Source: Gnetum montanum (lineage: Eukaryota > Streptophyta > Gnetopsida > Gnetales > Gnetaceae). From it: a stretch of DNA of 62,000 bases. Below, in pieces: positions 22,389 through 35,059 of this stretch. The DNA is taken from the NCBI GenBank assembly GCA_015680685.1, contig MNCI01004926.1, positions 849,566 through 911,565 on the forward strand, read 5' to 3'. The notes beneath the pieces were generated by a model, which had not been told where the DNA came from, made no database searches, and saw only the letters and a list, made by a program, of their open reading frames with translations. Position numbers and translations under genes: made by a program. Every line of letters starts with the position of its first letter. Positions within the stretch are counted from its first letter, which is position 1.

Positions 22389-24232
22389 AAAGAGAAAAGA
22401 AAGAAAAATAGAATAAAATAATGATGATGAGAAGAAAAGGTGATGGGAAGAACAATGTACCTTTAAGTTTGCTGATCCATACAAATTGATAGTTTTACCA
22501 TCTAAATTGATCCTATGCTTGGTCAAATCAAGATTAAAATAAGTGATTGTATCAATGCCTATGTAAGCCTCTCTCACATTCAATCCATTTTCTAGATCAC
22601 TTAGCTTCCCAAAATATCATAGTTTAAGATAATATTTTGCTCATTCCTACCCATGGCCATGAAGGCCTAGAATTTTTTTTCTTAGTGAACCTTGGTAATG
22701 TCAATTACTACTTCCACCCAAATTTCAAATTCATTTATTTTTAAGAACCAATAGCATAATTCTTAATATAATACTTGGTTACATTTAAAACCGAAATATT
22801 CCATATGTTTTCTCATGGTACTGTAATCTTTGTTAGAATGTGGGACCCATTAGTATAGCCAAAAGGATCAATGTGAGGTTTTCTAGCAAAGTAAAATTTA
22901 AGGATCTTATTTAGCATATGTGCATGGATAAAGGAAAACTAAACTTGAATCTTGACTTCGAGATGCTTTGTGGGATGTTGCCTTGGTTTGGTTTCACCAA
23001 TGATTGGATTGTAGAATAATCAAGACTAGGTGAAATTGAAAGTAATAGGTGTGATCTTGTGCTTGAAAGGGAGAAGTGGATTTCATTCCCTATTTTATGG
23101 ATAAGTAGTAGTGACAGGATGTAGTAGAAGATTTCTTGTAGGATATAAGACATGGTCACATGTCCCATGACCTAATTGAATGATTGGATAGGGATTTTAG
23201 TGATATTGCTCTTTCATCTTTCTTTCTCTTATTCATTATTCATTATTCATATCTTTCTTTCTACATCTTATCTATTGTTGTATATGGAAGAAATCTAATT
23301 GAGTAAAGTAGAGTATGAAATCTAGACATTCAAGAAGACTAACTCACATTTGATAATAATGTCTCAATAGTTGTTGGGAATCTATGGGTGTCTCATTAAT
23401 GGATTTCATAAGGGTAAGAAAGGTAAGTACCTATCATGAGGAGGATCCACTTATGAATCCTTGGTGTACTAGCATTACAAGTGAGTAAGTTAAACCTAAT
23501 CTTCCAATGATGATAGAGGCTGAATGACATAAGGCACTTGATAGATCTTCCACTTATGTGAGTGTCAACTCTTCATGCTTTAAGGTTTGATTATGAGAAA
23601 CAAATTTTGATTCACCTCATTTGTGCTTTTATTTTATTATTCTTGGTGATATAATTAGTTTTCCATTTTCTAATCCCTCTTTCTAGGCTTTTAATTCATG
23701 AGAATACTTAAATTGATCAATTGACTCAATTCCCATCACCAAAGGTAAGTTTGTAATGTTCTTATTGTCTTGCTTCTTAGATGCATTGTTTGGTCAATAT
23801 ATGATGATTTGGACATAATCTTAACATTGTAAGTGGCCCCAAAGGTGCAAGAAGGTAGGTTGAGAATGTAGATGATGAAGTGTTAAGTTTACTTTGCTTT
23901 CCTTTGACCATAAACAAGCAAAATTCTAGTAGATGTTCACCTTCAAATTTTGATTAGTTTAATGTTCTTGTTGTTATTTAAGCCTGGTGTCTTATAACTC
24001 AGTCATGGGGAAGAGGCCTTAATCCTATTATGTATTTAATGCATTTAATAGCTGTTTAAAAATTGTTACCTGATTTTTACTTACCCATGCATGTTAAGAT
24101 TTCAAGGTTATGATCATGTTTATCAATCATTTCCAAGGATTATGCTTATCATTATTTTTATGTATAATTTTTGTAATGATAGTGTAATGTTTAAGAGACT
24201 TACTGTATTTTTAGTAGCTTTCATAGCTCATC
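22389..24232. other. unassigned Big-D interior; no gene recognised
   Basis: AT-rich. A minus-strand open stretch at 22583-22347 reads DTITYFNLDLTKHRINLDGK and more; it is regular enough to look coding, but I do not recognise it and it overlaps the Ath-3 LTR end. No pol motifs were found here, so Big-D has no visible pol. Confidence 0.4.
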
Positions 24233-26760
24233 ATGTTAGGGTTTTTGTGGTTAAAGCTCCATAGACCAAGGAGGGTAGAGATTCAACAATCTCAAGCTTC
24301 CACTCTCAAATCCTTGCATGAATCACTGGTTCCCAAGGAAGAGGAAGAAGAAGAGTTTACATCTTCTAATCATAAATATATAGAAATTGATCTAGAAAGG
24401 CCTCCACTAGAAATTAGATTGAGAGGTAGGCAATCACATTCTTAATCTTCAGCTCGAGTTCATGTGTAATAGTAGGCAACTAAACAAGTGTTATAGAAGC
24501 TAAATATGATAATGATGATGAATTGGATGATATCCAAGAGGGTATGGGTGCACATAAAATTTGGTAGTGATTGATCCATGAAGAGAAAAATTATTATCAA
24601 TTTCTTGAGCTTGGTCCTCTTGAGCTTAAGAAGTATTTGCAATGGACAAGATTCTACGGGTACATTACCTAATCCTTTGTCTAGTACCAGCATGAGCTAG
24701 ATGAAATCTACTAGAACCTTGTAGTTGATGGTACAATGAACTTTTTTGGTGGGTATCTTGTACCTATTTTGACATTGACAATCTCTAAGATTATAGGATT
24801 TACAAATGATCTAGCCAACAATTGGTGGTCATAGACCTAAGAGACTAAGCCTAAGCTTAGGTCAAAATTTTTGTTTGAGATCTTAGATATGGATAAAGCA
24901 GAGGTGAATATTTCTAAAATTCTATTGGTTTACAATGCCATGTACAAAATAGTCACACATCATTTCTTATTTATAAAATGACCACTAGATATATGTTCTT
25001 AGACTACTAAGATTGTGACAATGATGAGGGGAAAGTACACCACAATATCCCCTATTTTCACTATTAGGCCTTGATGTTGAAGATTTTAGATGTGGCCCAA
25101 GATAAGAGGAAGGTCTATGCTTTTCTAGGGATAATCAGAAAACTCTACAAATTGGTAGGCATAGCTAATCATCTGGGAAGACATCCCAAAATAATAGGAT
25201 TAACAAACTAGGGAAACAAAATGATGGTGGCCATAAGATAACATCCAGAGGTCATAGAGATAGTATAGAATTTATAGGATGAGATGCCTTCCATAGAGCT
25301 ATCTCATATCCATTATTTAGACCAACTCCACATGTGCTAAATGAGGGCAAGATCCATACCTCAAGCATCTGAGCATACACAACTGTAATAGCCTAGTGAA
25401 TCTATCTCCCTACCTCTTGATTTTAGTATTAGACAAATCTAGGGACCTCTTCCTAATGCTTGTTTTCAACCCATTATATACATTGAAGGGAGTGGAAATC
25501 TACCACAATTGATATTAAGGGATTTCTTGGTATTGATAGGAACTTTTTGGAAATAATGAAAACCATCATGGAGGGTGAGGCTATAAGAAAAGATCTCTTC
25601 TAATTTCCTCCTTTCTTATTGGATGGTCCATCCATAGTCCATCATGATGCCCCTATTCAGTCATGGATACATGTTCCTTCATGATGTATTTCCTCTTCAC
25701 ATTGATTAAGGTGCAACATGCATAAGTTCGAATATGTGGTAGAAGTTATTCATGTATCTTTTGATTAACTTGAGACTAGCTGCTAGGTAGAAGAAGTGTA
25801 AAGGATTAATTCAAGAACTAAGTTACTATTAAGGAACATTAACAATATGATCAAGACTAAACTAATTAAGGTATAAGTTAATTTAGAAACCATAGATATT
25901 GATATAAATTTCTATCTAAGGGAGCTACAGAGAAGTTAGGTAGAGGTATGATAAATATAGGAATAGTTGGAACATATTACACCTTTAGTACTAGCATCTT
26001 CCATGATCACTTCAAAGGTGCATATTGAACATCTATAGGTTGAGTTATTTTAAGTATGCTAGGTTGGTGAAGAATCCTTATTTATGAAGGATAGCTTGAA
26101 GTGGAAAATTAGAATTCTAAAACATCAATTTCAAGAATGGGAGAGGATCAACCAATAGAAAGAAAAGTAACTTCTATTCCTTTTCCAACAAATATGAAGG
26201 TTGGAAAATGAGAGTTAAAGCATGATCGAATTTTGGAAAAAAATGCATTCATACAAAGAAGGAGAATTGAAACTTATGGTAGAAGCTAGAAGATAACATT
26301 ACTAGGTAACTAAATAAGCTTAGAAAGATTCATTTAGTTAAGTAGGAAACTTGGAATATCAAGGTATTTAAACTACAAAAACTTGTAGCTTTGCTTAATG
26401 AAAAAGTAAATGGAAAGAGGTGTAAGATGAAGGGGAAAAAGAAAAAGGTTGTTGCAAATGAGCCAAACTTGTAGGACAAGATGGACTTGTTAGAAAATAT
26501 GTATATCCTCCACAATGAAGCAATTATCATAGTCCTTGAGAGGAGACTTAAGGATGTGAAGGTGAAATGAATGAGGTATCTTTATATGGTTCAAACTTCT
26601 ACAAGTTGACTATACATAGAGCTAGATGAGAAACTTCATTGAGCAGTGGTCAAGTTAGACATGATCCAATGAAAGCTCTTATAGGCAAGGAGAAGTCACA
26701 AGTAGTTCTTAGTGGATGCTAAGGAATGATGTTAACATCTTTTGTGAGAGGGGGACTAAT
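24233..26760 (+). pseudogene. Big-D 3' accessory ORF, decayed
   Basis: Large plus-strand frame with stops. It opens with a Glu-rich segment (VPKEEEEEEFTSSNHKYIEI, 24330-24390), then a structured block at about 24610-25030: KKYLQWTRFYGYIT, YQHELDEIY, VVDGTMNFFGGYLVPILTLT, ISKIIGFTNDLANNWW, KLRSKFLFEILDMDKAEVNI, KILLVYNAMYKIVTHHFLF. A Lys/Glu-rich coiled region follows (about 26080-26560). It sits between the missing pol and the 3' LTR, where Athila/Tat elements keep their accessory ORF. No known catalytic motif; function unknown. Confidence 0.5.
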
Positions 26761-27064
26761 GCATGAACAAAATTAATAGCTTTGAGCAAGAGGAATGGAA
26801 CTTAAGATCCAAATTTTGAGATTTCATATGTTCACACATAGCTCTTTAGAATTCTATCCATATTAAGCAAGCATGTCAAGGGTTTATTCTCTTAGCCACC
26901 ATCCCTTGATACTTCTCAGTGAGGTGGATTGTATTATATTATAGTCATGGCTTATATATTTGTATAATTGTATTCCCCTACATTGATCATTTCATGTGTC
27001 TAGTCCAAGTTTTATGTCTTCAATGTTTAAGATTTAAGACTAGCTATACTTAGTGATGGAAAAA

Positions 27065-28297
27065 TGATGCATTGTCGAGTGACATTTTGTAAGTTAATTG
27101 TAAGTCCTAGAATTTAAAAATATTTTACATCCTATGTTTGTGGTTTTTGCATCCATCATTGAAGTTTCAACTTCTATGTTTTCATCCTAGTCTCACATAC
27201 CATAATTCTATGTTTGGTACTTATTTTGGAATTCCTAGGATATTTCTAGCTTCATTTGGAAATCTTAGGAACATTACGACATATTCCTTGCTATTCTAGC
27301 TCTCATCCAGAACTAGCAAGCAAAGTGTGCTAGGAATAAATGCATTGACTATCCTTCATCTTTTGCATTAGGGTAGGCATTGATGCACCTTCCTAGAAAG
27401 CCTAGTTTAGCCTCTTTACTTTTAGGTTACTTCCAGTATATTTCTAGGTTGCCTAAGCTATGTTGATAGATCTTTGTTGACACTTGGATGCTAGTGAATC
27501 ACTATTGTTATGTTGTAAAATCGCTAAATACTTGGGACAAACTCTCACCCTTAAAAACTCATTCTTAATATTTCCATTTATCTTTTGACATCAAATTTTA
27601 TTTAAAAATATCTTCCTCCCTTGTGTAAGTTGATTTTCTTTCTTTCTTGTATGTTTTAAGTCATTTCTTTCACTATTGTGACTAGACTTTGTTAGAGTGC
27701 TATCTTGCTTACATATCCTAGAACCATTTGATAAATGTGGAGCCCAGTATTTTCATGGTAAATAAAGCTCATGAATTTTTCTTATTCTAATATTCATGCC
27801 TTGAACATTAAAATACTAAAAATTTTTATTTAATTTTTATTTGATTAAGTTGCAATAATTCATTTCTTATCTAAGGAGGTCATAATTGCATAGCATGATG
27901 TTGGGTCATCAAGGTTGTGACTAAGAACCATTTTTATTACATTTTGTGTATGGTGTTGCACTTGTCCCCAAGAGGGATTACAACATGAGCATTATTCCTA
28001 TCCCAACATGGGATTATGATACAACTATCTTTATTACCATTTTAGTTTTTATAATTTTAAAATCCATAAACATTATAAACTATAAAATTATAAATATTAT
28101 CTCTATCCTTTATCATGGAAATATGCGTTATCATTTATATCATGTATATTATAATCTCTTTTATTTTTATTGAATGTAATGATATACATGAGTGTTCTTT
28201 GAAATTGATTGAACATCATCTTCAAAGCTTATAACCAAATCACACTACATTCTATACGATAAATTCCATTGATCTAAAACTAGTGGGATCCCTATCT
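27065..28297 (+). repeat. 3' LTR of Big-D
   Basis: Pairs with 12664-13856; starts TGATGCATTG after the purine-rich AGTGATGGAAAAA, and ends CCCTATCT where the 5' copy has CCTATCA. The two LTRs differ much more than the Ath-3 pair inside them, as expected if Big-D is older. Confidence 0.8.
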
Positions 28298-29990
28298 TTC
28301 ATACATTTTAGTCTTTCCCATTTATCCAACCATATCACTAGTATGCTTCTCATGCAAAATCTTTGATCTAAAAATCATAAGTAGGAACACATACCTTGTC
28401 ATTTTTGAATAGAATGTTGTATTGTAGATGATAGTCTTTCTACCTATCCATCATAGTAAGCAATGGAGCATTGAGATGCATTAAAATGATACTAGAATCT
28501 ACATCATTTAAATATAATGAAGTAAATACTTCAAGTTCCTATAATTGAGTACATGAATCCTTGAGAGAGCATTTCTTACAAGGTTACATTTTCTACTTCT
28601 ATGCTTTAACACAAAGTGAAATTATTGTAGCTATTTAATCTATTTCATATACTTAGCATTTAAATTTTCTTGGAAATTGAAAAATTATAATTCCTTATGA
28701 TTAGTTAACAATAAAAATTAACTACCCAATAAATAATCTTTCTAATGTTTTATGGCTTAAAGTATAGAATACAACTCTTTCTCATAGATACTATACTTTT
28801 TCCTAGACTCATTCAATTTTTTAGAAAAAATATAATGGGTTTACCTTCTTGGGATAGTACACCCCTAATTGAAAGTCCATTTTTGTTCACCTCCACATAA
28901 AAAGCTTACAAAAATTTCCAATAGCCAACACTAGAGCATTAAAAATTTTAGCTTTTAAACTTGAAATGACTTTTCTTTCTCATTATTTCATACAAAATTT
29001 ATACTCTTTTACAAAAAAGATAACATAGGCCATGCAATAGAACTAAAATGTGTAATGAATCTCTTATAGAAACTAGCTGGCCCAAGGAAAGATCTCACCT
29101 CTCCAACATTCTTTGAAAAAGACCAATCTCTAATTACCTTGACCTTAGTAGGCTACATTTGTACATGGTTTTTGGAAATGAAATGATCCAAGTAAATAAT
29201 TTACTTCTTTACAAAGTGACATTTATTCATATTAACCACCAATTATGATTCATGCAACTTGGAGAGCATCTTTCTCAAATGTTTCACATGCTCATCTTCA
29301 TTGAAACTATAAACAATAATGTCATCAAAGAAAATAGTGCAACATTTTCCATAAAGATCTATCAAAACTTAATGCATTAATCTCATAAATGTTCTTGGAG
29401 CATTAGTTATCTCAAATGGCATGATTAAACCATTCTACAAAAAATTAGGAGTTTTGAAAGAAGTTTTCCATTCATCCCTTGGCCTAAATCTAATTTAATG
29501 ATAACCAATCTGTAAATAAATCTTATAAAATATTTTGGAATTAACTAGCACATCAAGAATGTCATCTATTCGAGGTATAGAAAATCTATACCTAGTTATA
29601 ATCCTATTAAAAACTCTAGAATAAACGCACATCCTCATCTCATTAGTGTCTTTCTTAGGCATTAAGACAATTGGTAATACACATGGGGATTAATTCATTA
29701 ATTTACCTTTGAATTTTATCCCTTGGTTATGGAATCATCCAATAGGCCCTCTTGTTTGGTATTGTTGCTCATATAATGAAGTTAATTTGATGTTAATTTG
29801 ATCTCATTGGTGGAAGCCTTTCCAATTTTCCTTTAAATACAATGGAAAGTCCCTATACAAAGAATGTATTGCTACTAGAATTCATTTTATATCTCCTATT
29901 CACATTTTTCAAGTAAAGAAATAATAATAAAAAATTATGCCAAACCTCTTCATGTTCTTGTACATATTCTTGTTCACTTAACAAGATCAA
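28298..29990 (-). pseudogene. Chr-2 RT-RNase H and start of integrase
   Basis: Minus-strand pol. 28370-28298 gives the integrase HHCC region start (LHEKHTSDMVG, stop, MGKTKMY), which joins the block at 12663. Upstream of it, about 28400-29000, is RNase H-like. RT lies at about 29050-29700 with MPFEITNAPRTFMRLMH and TIFFDDIIVYS; the DD pair (29326-29321) is still present. Several stops and frameshifts. Domain order PR-RT-RNase H-IN shows Ty3/gypsy. Confidence 0.78.
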
Positions 29991-30250
29991 TGAAGCATTA
30001 GTAGGAATATTTTCATTATATTGTTACAAAGTTATAGGAATCAAATTATGTATCTCATCTTTTCTTGGGACTAACCAAACATTTCTTAAATCATCAAATA
30101 AAAATTTTCTATCAAAATTCCAAGGTATTCCCAAAATAACATTAGAAAACTTAATTGGAAGGATGACACAATATACTTGGTCTCTAAAGGAACCAATCTT
30201 GAATGATAAAATGCATCTCTCCTTCACTTATTGAAAATGACCTCTATAAA
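29991..30250 (-). pseudogene. Chr-2 aspartic protease C-terminal part
   Basis: Open 30227-30024: FRDQVYCVILPIKF, NVILGIPWNFDRKFLFDDL. This matches the V-x-C-V-L-P...(V/I)LLG-PW-FDR motif after the active site in gypsy/chromovirus proteases. The D(T/S)G active site itself is not visible in frame. Confidence 0.7.
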
Positions 30251-31711
30251 GCCAATGAACTCTATAGGGCTTAGGATATAGAAATGTATTTAAATCAAGC
30301 CTATCCATGGCCTTAGAAGAAATCCCATTTTCTTGGAAATTATCATCAATTAAGATGTATATCCACTTCTTACTAGTAAGATACCTAGTCCTCAATTAGA
30401 AAGAGCATTTTTTCTTAGAATCTTCATTTACATTAACATTTTCCATGAAAGTGCAAGAATTAATCTTATTCATATCTTCAATCATAGGGGCATTAGGATT
30501 ACATTCATGTAAAGATTCTGCCATCTCCAAAATTTGAAGTTCCTTGTTGTTACAATCTTTGGACTCTTGCATTTCCATTGCTTATATTCCATCTCATCAT
30601 AATTAAATAATTGAATTTTCAAAGAATGTTAATTTCCTTGATATTTTTCATTCTTAAAATATTGGCCTTATTTATTCTTCTCTTTCTTTCCATGTGTATC
30701 ATTTTTAGCATTTTTCTTTGTCCTTTACTTCTTTTTCATCTTTAGAAGCCTTGAAGTCTTTTTTGTTAGTAGATTTGGGGTCTTTAATGAAGCCATGAAG
30801 TTTCTTCTTTTTTTAAAGATCTAATTCAAAAGCTTCATCCAATTTTTAAGACATATGCAATATAGGATCTTGTTGATATTCCTTCTTTAATATACCTTGG
30901 AAATTAGATGCTTATTCATAATCATCCCAATGAACTATAGCATACTTCAGGGCTTTGCAAAAATCCACATAAAATTATTTGATACTTTTGTTTCCTTACC
31001 TTAAGTATTTTAATCTTTAGATTACTTCTTGGGTATGATAGATGTTCTCAAATCATTGCTTGATCATGAATTACATAAGATATCAATCTTTGATATAAGC
31101 ACCATTACTTACAATGTAAATATGACTTTCTTTCTTCCATCCAATTTGTGCCATATTCACAAATTTTATTTTAGCATATGATACATCTTGATAGTATTTA
31201 GCATCTTCAAATTCAAAGTATTTATTCAATATCTACAACAAAGAAAGAAAATATTTTCTGCCTTCCATTCCATTGAAGGTCTTTACTTCCATATGAGACA
31301 TTCTAAAGACATGTCTAAAGGCCTTTGCAAGTGTAATCTCCATTATCTTACATACATTTTTTTGAGGTGTTAAAGTAGATCCATTATTCATTCTTCTTAG
31401 AATTTGGGATCCATGAGGCCTTGGCTCAAGAAGTGAAGAATGAGGAATTTCCCCATGTTTCTCATTTTTTTCAACGTCTTCATCCTTAAAAGGATTTTCA
31501 TCACCTAGATTTGGCATGGATGGTTACCTTGTGAAGAAATCCTTCATAAATAATCCCTTGAGTTGACATCTTGCCTATATTCCATTAGTGATGGAAACTA
31601 ATCTTTCTTCTCATCATGGTTTTTCAATTTGCCCAAAATGATATTGAGATAATTTCTCATGTCTTCCATATTCTTGACTAAACCTTGGACTAACTTCTTC
31701 TTGGATTCCAT
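30251..31711 (-). pseudogene. Chr-2 gag, decayed
   Basis: Starts MESKKKLVQGLVKNMEDMRN at 31711 and runs to lower coordinates in several frames. An acidic linker (31517-31400, LGDENPFKDEDVEKNEKHGE) is followed by SHMEVKTFNGMEGRKYFLSL (about 31290-31233), which resembles VELKNFNGIDGTHVFVSYL of Chr-3 and is the usual start of the gag core. Downstream are Lys-rich and low-complexity stretches with stops. No intact zinc knuckle seen. Confidence 0.6.
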
Positions 31712-32150
31712 GATGAAATGGAAGTTAAAAAAATATAAATGCCCATAATAAAATCCAAAGGGATTAAGTGTACTCACAAATAATATTGTAGTATCCAATT
31801 AGATCAGAAAAGGAATGTGAAAATCCAAAATATGCTCATAATTATTACAAACACTAGATAATCAAACCTAATGGATATATCAAACTATAATAATTTCCAA
31901 TACCTAATATAATTAATCATTGAAAAGGAAAAAAAATTAATTATATCCTTATTGAGTATGGAAAATAACATCAATTAAAATTACAAACCAAAATGAAATT
32001 GGAGATGAGTGAATTCTTGTATTCTGATTTAGAAAATTCTTCCACTTGAGTAAATTTCCTTTAATCCATTACTTTAATGTCAATATGATGGGGACCTAGC
32101 CTCATCAATCTTAATTGGTGTTAAAATACTCAAATAAAAGAAGGGTATGT
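31712..32150 (-). mobile_element. Chr-2 leader and truncated 5' LTR
   Basis: Leader of about 380 bp between gag start and the LTR end at 32092 (TGATGGGGACCTAGCCTCATC, homologous to 10710). Only about 60 bp of LTR remain before homology stops near 32150. Below 32092, minus strand, a diverged copy of the Chr-1 primer-site region can be aligned. The truncation abuts the start of Chr-3. Confidence 0.5.
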
Positions 32151-33705
32151 TTTTGAAGGGTTCATCAAATTGGAGTGACCTTACTCCACGATTTGTATTA
32201 AAGCATAGGGGTTTTGAAATTTTTTTATGGATTTTTATGCTTATTTCAAATGACTTCTAAGAAGAAGAATATTCAAGCCTTAAATAGAGATATGCATAAC
32301 ATGAAATCTTCTTTTCAACTAATGGTTGATCTATTGTATAAAAGTGATGCTAAGGTGGTTAGAAATGTAAGAGCTAACCATATTCTATCTCTTGGTAATG
32401 ATGAATGTGTGCATTCAAATGAGGAAAGAGTTTCTCATTTTGGTGAAGGAAAAGAATATGATGAGGAAAAATAATCTAGTTAAAGAAGTGTTAGATATCA
32501 TAATCCAAGGGTTTGAATAAAGAGGAATCTATGTTATTATATGAAAACTCTTAAAGCTCCATCACATGCACGTTCTTCCTCTCATGCTAAGCTCAATGAT
32601 GAAGATGAAGCAAGACTTGCTAGAGCTTTGAAAAATGCTAGAAGACTTACTTATGTAAANAGACTTACTTATGTAGAATTGAAGAATTTCAATGGAATAG
32701 ATGGTACTCATGTCTTTGTAAGCTACTTGATGGTACATGAAACATATTTTGAGCTTAAGAATATACCATATCATTTGAGGGCACCAATTGCTTAATATAA
32801 ATTAGAAGGTATATCTTTAGCTTGATGGAGAAAAGAGTCTCAAAGATATGTGAGGTAAAATGGGAAAACTATCAGGGATTGGTTCTTGATGAATTAAAAA
32901 TTAAAATAATAATTTGAGTAATCTAGGTAGAGGCAAGAGATGATTATAAAGATAAAATTTCTTTGATGGGGAGAGAAGGATGTTAATGAGTTCTATATTG
33001 ATTTTTGTACACTTTTTCATTAAGATAAGATTAATTGGAAGGAATATCAATAGGCTTATATATTTCTCAGGGATGTTAAGCTAACTTATTAGTAGAACGT
33101 ATCATTTTATAATCCTTAGAACCTTGATGAGGTTACTAATTTAGCACTCAAGATAGAGAAAAAACCTAGTGGATTTGGGAGTAGGAGAAAATAGGCTTCA
33201 AAGAAAAAAAGATAAGGGATCCAAGTCAAAATTCGAAGAAAACAAGTATAACCATGAAAAGAAGTAAGAGAAAGGTAATGAGTAAGAAAAACCAAGGAAA
33301 AGAAGGCAAGTATTAGGATAGTAACACATCCAAGATTTAGTGCTTTAAATGTGAAGAGGAGATAAAAATAATAAGAATGTCCACTTGACAAGAGAGTTAA
33401 GGATAAGAATTTATAAACCTTGGAGATGGAGAAGTCATCAAAGAAATATATTCTAAGAGGTAATTCTAGTACTCCTAAATTGATTAAGTTTTTGAATTGA
33501 GCTCATTTACATTAATGAGGAATGTAAATATAGGAGATCATCGAGCAAGAAAACTATTATTTAGAATTTTGGCTAGATTTTTGATTAGTGGGACATGAAT
33601 TTATGTTTTTATTGAGAAGGAAGTCCAAGAAAATGTTATTTCTTCTAGGGTATTTTCTAAGTTAGGTTTAGTGACATATCCTCATCATAGAACCTATAAG
33701 ATGCC
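32151..33705 (+). pseudogene. Chr-3: plus-strand gag-protease fragment
   Basis: MTSKKKNIQALNRDMHNMKS starts the open block at about 32250, preceded by leader-like DNA without a recognisable LTR. After an acidic linker, 32541-32795 holds NDEDEARLARALKNARRLTY and VELKNFNGIDGTHVFVSYL, the start of the gag core (interrupted by N32660). A damaged zinc knuckle CFKCEEE lies near 33340-33360. The protease-type segment FSKLGLVTYPHHRTYKMP at about 33655-33705 matches the (V)xKLGLxTxxHPxPYK motif following the protease in chromoviruses. Many stops between. It is cut at 33706 by TGTAACAC, taken as the terminus of Tek. Confidence 0.65.
32643..32675. repeat. 15-bp direct repeat around N32660
   Basis: AGACTTACTTATGTA at 32643-32657 and 32661-32675 on either side of AAN. 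Same pattern as at 4653: a scaffold join whose overlap was not collapsed. It inserts a false duplication (RLTYV twice) in the Chr-3 gag. Confidence 0.75.
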
Positions 33706-34190
33706 TGTAACACCCTCCTTCCTGGTCTTAAGTTGGAGAGCATTACATTGGATAAAACTCCTAATGAAACATCACCTAGGACATCACTTTAAATGTTTTC
33801 CAAACATATCCATATTAGAGGAGTCACCTAAGGCATCACCTCTAACATTCTAAACAAAAGAAAAAATGATCCATGGAATCATCCTTTTACATAGGATGGG
33901 CTTTCCCTTGAAAGCCACACTGATGCATCCTAGTCAGGACCAATCACAAAATCATCTCTTGGGAGCCCATATTCAACTAGTCACATAAACTTAGTGCTAG
34001 TTCAAACATCCAAACTAATAGTAATAAAGAAACTATGACATTTAAACTAATAGTGGAGGGTACACCAACTAAAAAAAAGAGTCAATTGCATCAAGAGATC
34101 CACTAGTCCAAGGGATCCTCATAAGGATACCAATTTGAGAAATCACATGTCATTAACAAATATGCATCTATCTTATGTTACCTACAATCT
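33706..34190 (-). repeat. probable 3' terminal region / LTR of minus-strand element Tek
   Basis: Starts TGTAACACCCTCCTTCC at the point where the Chr-3 protease frame is broken, and lies downstream (minus sense) of the Tek integrase. No second copy was identified, so calling it an LTR is inference. GGAGAGCATTAC at about 33733 has a reverse-complement match GTAATGCTCTCC at about 41160. Confidence 0.4.
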
Positions 34191-34960
34191 ACCTCTAAAA
34201 ACTTAATCTATTTTGTAGTCTCATCAATGATGTTTATTTTGATCCTATATCTATCTCCTATGGAATGATAGTAAAGAGGTCTTTGAAATGATCTACCATA
34301 CAATATTTTATAAGGTATTGCTTTTAATACTGTCTAATAACTCTTATTGTAAGAAAATTATAATAATGGATGAACTCTATCCCAATGATCTCTATAGTCC
34401 AAAGCATATCCTTTAGAATCTAATTCATTGTCTTTATCTCATCATCTATCTAAGGGTGATACATTGAGTTGATATTTACTATAGATCTTAGAATCTTCTT
34501 TAAAAATTGCCATAATTTGGAAGTGAACTTAGGATCTCTATCTAACATAATTTTATTTGAAACTCCATGCATTTTGATAATCTCTAAGAAGAAAAACTAG
34601 GAAATATCTTCTATGCTACTTGTTTCTTTTGTAGCCAAAAAGTAAAAAGATTTTGTCAAGAGATTTATGATCACAAGAATGGAATCCTTTCTACTCTTGA
34701 TAAAAGGTAATCTAGTGATGAAATCTATGTTAATGGTTTTCCATATCCACACTAGAATGGTGTGTGGATTAAGATAACCACTGGGCCTTTGATGCTATTC
34801 TTTGATCTATTGACACATTAAACACTTAGCTATATAATCATCTACATCCTTATTCATATCAGACCAACAATATTGTCTCTTGATCTTATGATACATCTTT
34901 TCACTGCCTAGCTACATCTTATACTTGCTCAACTGAGCCTCGTTTGGTAATAAGAAATGT
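34191..34960 (-). pseudogene. Tek integrase (Tekay/Del-like Ty3/gypsy)
   Basis: Minus strand, high to low: DVDDYIAKCLMCQ (zinc-finger CxxC), HQRPSGYLNPHTI, WKTINIDFITRLPFIKSRKD with the first catalytic Asp (DFI), LTKSFYFLATKETSS, then LDRDPKFTSKLWQFLKKIL with the second Asp, and NSMYHP. This is the usual Tekay/Del wording (SDRDPRFTS...YHPQTDGQ), though the third catalytic segment is degraded. Stops interrupt the frame. Confidence 0.8.
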
Positions 34961-35059
34961 AAATTATTCATCATACAACTAATTTCTCACAATCTTAAAA
35001 GAAAAGATGATGATACCAAGCTCTAGCTAATGAGTTGGATATCCACTCTTATAAGGTTT

